From the NCBI RefSeq assembly GCF_000177675.1, contig NZ_ADGX01000004.1, positions 45,881 through 109,880 on the forward strand: a stretch of 64,000 bases of DNA, given 5' to 3'. Source of the stretch: Parafrankia sp. EUN1f (GTDB taxonomy: Bacteria; Actinomycetota; Actinomycetes; Frankiales; Frankiaceae). The notes under the pieces are model-generated. The model was not told the origin of the DNA, did not search any database, and worked only from the letters and a program-made list of their open reading frames with translations. The position numbers and the translations under genes were made by a program. This document shows, piece by piece, positions 60,953 to 64,000 of this stretch (position 1 is the stretch's first letter; every line of letters starts with the position of its first letter).

Positions 60953-61936
60953 GTGCTCACCGTGCTGCGCTTCAACTTCGCCGTGCCCGGCCTGGACCCG
61001 GCCGGGCTCTGCGCCGCCTACGCCGCGGGCATCGAGATGGCCCGCCATGCCGACGCGCACGGCATCGACCTGGTCAGCCTGGAGGAACATCATGCGTCCG
61101 GCGATGGCTGGAGCCCCGCGCCACTGCTGAACGCGGCGATGATCCTCGGTGCGACGTCCCGGCTGCGGGTGATCATCCAGGCACTGCTGGTGCCGCTGTA
61201 CGACCCGCCTCGGCTCGCCGAGGAGCTCGCGGTGCTCGACCTCGCCAGCGGTGGGCGGCTCACCATCGTCGCCGGTCTCGGGTACCGGCCGGAGGAGTAC
61301 ACGGCGCTGGGCCGGGACTGGAAGGCCCGCGGCCGGGCGCTCGACGAGGCCCTGGAAACCCTGCTCGCCGTCTGGTCGGGCGAGCCGTTCGAGCACGAGG
61401 GTGCTCAGGTGCGGCTCACCCCGGTGCCGCGGCGCGCCCCGTCCTCCCTGGTGTGGGTCGGCGGCGGAAAGCCGGTGTCGGCACGCCGGGCCGCCCGCCT
61501 CGGCCTGCCGTTCTGCATGCCCAGGAACGACCCCGCACTCGCCGCCTACTACACCGAACAGCTCACCGCGCATGGGACGTCCGGCTTCGTCGTCATGCCG
61601 CCGGAGCGGACCCGGCTGACGTTCCTCGCCGACGACCCCGACCGGGCCTGGGCGCGGCTCGGCCACCACTTTCTGCATGAGGCCCGCGCCTACGCCTCCT
61701 GGCAGCAGCCGGGCCAGACCTCGGCGGTCCGCTCACACGCCGACACCGTCGACGAGCTGCGCGCCGAGGGCGTCTACGAGGTCCTGACCCCCGCCGAGTG
61801 CGTCGAACGCGCCCGCGCCGCCGGCCCGATGGACACGATGGTCCTGCACCCGCTCGTCGGCGGCCTGCCGCCCGCCGACGGCTGGGAGAGCCTGCACCTC
61901 TACACCGACAAGGTCCTGCCCGCGCTCCATCCCTGA
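60953..61936 (+). CDS. LLM-class flavin/F420-dependent oxidoreductase (second)
   Basis: A 327-residue luciferase-like protein: HGIDLVSLEEHHASGDGWSP, LDLASGGRLTIVAGLGYRPE, then PSSLVWVGGGKPVSARRAAR. GTG 60953 after GAGAGGAG. It begins 30 bp after the hydratase, so the two are co-transcribed from the KstR-box promoter. Confidence 0.9.
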   Translation: MLTVLRFNFAVPGLDPAGLCAAYAAGIEMARHADAHGIDLVSLEEHHASGDGWSPAPLLNAAMILGATSRLRVIIQALLVPLYDPPRLAEELAVLDLASGGRLTIVAGLGYRPEEYTALGRDWKARGRALDEALETLLAVWSGEPFEHEGAQVRLTPVPRRAPSSLVWVGGGKPVSARRAARLGLPFCMPRNDPALAAYYTEQLTAHGTSGFVVMPPERTRLTFLADDPDRAWARLGHHFLHEARAYASWQQPGQTSAVRSHADTVDELRAEGVYEVLTPAECVERARAAGPMDTMVLHPLVGGLPPADGWESLHLYTDKVLPALHP

Positions 61937-62073
61937 TGTCCATGGCAAGGCTCAGGTAGCGCTTTCCTGGACATGACACGCGGGCCGGCTCTCGTGCCAT
62001 TTGCGTGACGAGATGTCCCCGCGACGTGATCGAAGCGCACCCATGTGTCGTGTTGTGTGTGAATAGTGAATGG

Positions 62074-62793
62074 GTGGCTCGTCGGGGTTCTTCGGCTTCG
62101 CGGCGTCGTCCGAGTGCTCGCCGTACTCGTCCGTCTCAGGCTCACCGGGCGCGCGGGCGTCCATCGGCCGGCCCGTCGGGGCCGTTGGCGGCGGTCGCAT
62201 TCGGCCTCGTGTGCCTCGCCCTGATCGTCCAGGGGGTCGCGGCGGCGTTGGGCTGGTGGACGCTGCCACTCGGGCTGCTCGCGGTGGCGGCGGCCATCGG
62301 GATCTGGCGCGCGGTGCGCGCCAGCAGGATCCGCGAGATCGGCCGGAGAGTCGCGGTTGCTGCCCTCGACACCCTGAGCCCGACCGAGTTCGAGCATCAC
62401 GTCGCGGATCTGCTGACTCGCGACGGCTGCCGACGGGTTCGGGTCGTCGGGGGCCGTGGGGACGGGGGTGTGGACGTGCTCGCCCGCACCCCGCGCGGGG
62501 CCCAGATCGCGGTGCAGTGTAAGCACTACCGCAGCCGTGCCGTCGGCCCGTCCGAGGTGCGGGACTTCAACGGCTGCGCGTGGACGGACCACCGTGCCGA
62601 TATCGCGGTGATGGTCACGTCGGGCCGGTTCACCACCGCGGCCGCGGAATTCGGGGAACGTCACCGCATTCGGATGATCGACCGGGAACTGCTGGCGCGG
62701 TGGATGGTCGGCGAGCGGATCCTGCCCGGTATCCCCGCTCCCCGACAAGGCCACATCGACGTCTCGCCCATACCTGGAGAGGCCTCACGATGA
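62074..62793 (+). CDS. Membrane-anchored Mrr-like restriction endonuclease
   Basis: A 239-residue protein. After a basic, Ser/Arg-rich N-terminus come two membrane helices (about 35-80). A nuclease domain follows: LSPTEFEHHVADLLTRDGCR, GRGDGGVDVLARTP, then VQCKHYRS, the D...QxK core of Mrr_cat. DRELLARWM closes it. GTG 62074 is chosen; a GTG 15 nt upstream is also in frame. It may cleave foreign or modified DNA at the membrane. Confidence 0.85.
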   Translation: MARRGSSASRRRPSARRTRPSQAHRARGRPSAGPSGPLAAVAFGLVCLALIVQGVAAALGWWTLPLGLLAVAAAIGIWRAVRASRIREIGRRVAVAALDTLSPTEFEHHVADLLTRDGCRRVRVVGGRGDGGVDVLARTPRGAQIAVQCKHYRSRAVGPSEVRDFNGCAWTDHRADIAVMVTSGRFTTAAAEFGERHRIRMIDRELLARWMVGERILPGIPAPRQGHIDVSPIPGEASR

Positions 62794-63026
62794 TCGTGCT
62801 GTTCGTGTGCGTTGTGCTTCTGCCGTTGTTCGCGGGTCTGTACTGGCTGTCCCGCTGTGGCGCGGCGACCCGCTCGACCGGCCGGCTGTGCTATCGGCGG
62901 CGCCGGGGGCTGCTCAGCCGCTGCCACGATCACGGGTTCCAGCTGATCGCCCGCGGTGATCTACTGGCGCTCGGTTGCTTCGTGTTTGCCTACGGTGGGT
63001 TCCGCTTCTATGGGATCTTCGACTAG
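62790..63026 (+). CDS. Small membrane protein coupled to the Mrr-like nuclease
   Basis: A 78-residue protein with two hydrophobic segments (IVLFVCVVLLPLFAGLYWLS; ARGDLLALGCFVFAYGGFRF) and a basic Arg-rich loop. Its ATG overlaps the nuclease stop (ATGA), with GGAGAGG upstream. Possible partner or immunity-like factor; function unknown. Confidence 0.75.
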   Translation: MIVLFVCVVLLPLFAGLYWLSRCGAATRSTGRLCYRRRRGLLSRCHDHGFQLIARGDLLALGCFVFAYGGFRFYGIFD

Positions 63027-63098
63027 TGCGGCGCCTCAGTAGCTTCTTGTCCCTGACCGCTTCCGCCGGTCGACGTCACGTCCACCCGCCGCACTGCG

Positions 63099-63285
63099 AC
63101 CCATCGGGGATCCCGCGCCGCCACGCAGCGCCAGCAATTCGCACCAATAGGGACAAACGGGGCGGCGGGGTCGCTTGGTAATCCGCAAGAAGTGAGGGTT
63201 TCGGTTGCTGCAGCAGCCAAAATCCTCACTGCTTGCTCGGAAGCGGCGGCGGCAGCGGAACCTCGAGGCTCGGGATTCTGCGCCG
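63099..63285 (+). repeat. Dispersed hairpin module, copy C, with extension
   Basis: Starts ACCCATCGGGGATCCCGC. Its hairpin arms AGTGAGGGTTTCGGTTGCTG (63191-63210) and 63211-63230 are nearly complementary over 20 bp. The sequence continues through CTTGCTCGG to GCTCGGGATTCTG (63272-63284), also found near copy A. Lies between the convergent small membrane protein and TetR genes; no gene seen in this gap. Confidence 0.75.
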
Positions 63286-63342
63286 GGCTCTGGGATGACG
63301 AAAATCCTCCACTCCTCGGACGGTCGGCTGTGCTCCGGGGTA

Positions 63343-64000
63343 TCAGGGAATGGTGGGCGGTGGGTTGCCGGCGCCGGTGGCCGGGCCGTGCGGGCGGATT
63401 CCGTCCAGGAGCATGCGCAGGAAATGGTCGGCGAGCTGGTCGGGTGACAGCCGCCCGCCGGGGGAGTACCACCGGACGGACACCCAGACCGAGTCGCGCA
63501 GGAGCCGGTAGGTGATCTTCGGGTCCAGGTCGGCGCGCAGTTGGCCGGCCGCGATGCCGTCGCGCAGCACCTTCATCCACAGCCGTTGGGTCGACTGCTC
63601 GGCGGCGGTCAGATAGGCGAAGCGCGGAAGCTGGATGAGGTGCACCCGCTCGTTCTGGAAGACGGTGACCGCGGCGCGGTGCCGGGCCACCGAGGAGAAC
63701 GCCGCCCGCACGAGACCGTCGATGAGGTCGACGGCCGTCCCGCCCCGCTCGACGATGGCCTCGTATTCGCGGTGCAGGTCGTCCAGGTAGCTGGACAGCA
63801 GCTCGTCGATGATCGACTCCTTGGAGTCGAAATGGTGGTACAGGCTACCGGAGAGCATCCCGGCCGCGTCCGCGATCTCGCGTACCGTGGTGGCCCGGTA
63901 GCCGCGCTCGGCGAAGAGGTCGGCGGCCAGCCCGACGATCGCCGCCCGGCGCTCCGACTCGCCCGACCCGGCGGCCCGGCCACCGCCAGCCCGCCGGCCG
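63343..64000 (-). CDS. KstR2-like TetR-family repressor (5' end beyond the window)
   Basis: At least 219 residues; the reading frame continues past the right edge. The helix-turn-helix reads ADLFAERGYRATTVREIADA, then AGMLSGSLYHHFDSKESIID. The ligand domain has LPRFAYL, LWMKVLRDGIAAGQLRADLD and DSVWVSVRWYSPGGRLS, matching mycobacterial KstR2 in length, spacing and motifs. KstR2 controls late steroid-ring breakdown and binds CoA thioesters. It is a candidate regulator of the operators in this region. Confidence 0.9.
   Translation of the reverse strand, partial: GRRAGGGRAAGSGESERRAAIVGLAADLFAERGYRATTVREIADAAGMLSGSLYHHFDSKESIIDELLSSYLDDLHREYEAIVERGGTAVDLIDGLVRAAFSSVARHRAAVTVFQNERVHLIQLPRFAYLTAAEQSTQRLWMKVLRDGIAAGQLRADLDPKITYRLLRDSVWVSVRWYSPGGRLSPDQLADHFLRMLLDGIRPHGPATGAGNPPPTIP

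Overview
The window is high-GC DNA with frequent GTG and TTG starts, dense 4-nt start/stop overlaps, a WhiB protein, F420/LLM-type oxidoreductases and KstR-like regulatory boxes. It belongs to an actinomycete, most plausibly a filamentous soil or plant-associated one (Frankia-like). The genus is an inference; no rRNA or tRNA gene is visible.

Bases 1 to about 16,860 look like part of a prophage or phage-derived element. A leftward early operon runs from a leaderless promoter at about 16,770 to a terminator at about 3,395. It encodes an HTH protein, a WhiB-HTH fusion, a zinc-finger protein with no ordinary start codon, a RecB-like nuclease, a RecA/DnaB-type ATPase, an endonuclease VII-like HNH nuclease, a PD-(D/E)XK nuclease, a primase split over two frames, an RNA ligase, a metallophosphoesterase, a sigma-like protein, a class II ribonucleotide reductase, ThyX, a SLOG protein and a dCMP deaminase. 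Several families of very small, mutually similar proteins lie among them. At the left end are an NlpC/P60 hydrolase, an XRE regulator and a rightward cluster of tiny paralogs. No integrase or structural gene is in view, so the left part of the element probably lies outside the window.

Bases 16,880 to about 32,160 are mixed chromosomal genes: a pirin, a large sulfatase, an ABC-F ATPase, an orphan solute-binding lipoprotein, a membrane protein/winged-helix pair behind a double-palindrome promoter, a band-7 protein, a UvrA2-like ATPase, an AraC/VOC pair, and two duplicated membrane proteins flanking the remnant of a TIR-domain gene. Bases 32,191 to 37,127 hold a sulfonate/taurine-type ABC transporter with a TauD-like dioxygenase, divergent from an IclR regulator.

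Bases 37,319 to 64,000 form a catabolic region. It holds two ACMSD-type amidohydrolases, a D-aminoacylase-type hydrolase, two aldehyde dehydrogenases, a zinc alcohol dehydrogenase, an acetoacetate-decarboxylase-like protein, a flavin reductase fused to an IclR-type effector domain, two acyl-CoA synthetases fused in one 1,145-residue chain, a CaiB-type CoA-transferase, an enoyl-CoA hydratase, two LLM oxidoreductases, a substrate-binding lipoprotein and, at the right edge, a KstR2-like TetR repressor. At least four promoters here carry a KstR-type box (TnnAACnnGTTnnA) in the same position relative to a TAGnCT -10 element. A different palindrome (CTGACGGnTnGTCAG) is shared by two further promoters. 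Together these suggest CoA-dependent breakdown of a hydrophobic, possibly steroid- or terpenoid-like, substrate. Within this region lie a toxin-antitoxin pair with a large palindromic operator, a membrane-anchored XRE protein, a SapA-like secreted protein and a membrane-anchored Mrr-like nuclease.

Two families of dispersed non-coding repeats stand out. One is a module of about 140 bp with a terminal hairpin, present three times in the same orientation (about 21.0, 42.4 and 63.1 kb). The other is a 68-bp element with inverted ends, present twice (about 17.9 and 46.1 kb), each time just upstream of a leftward gene.
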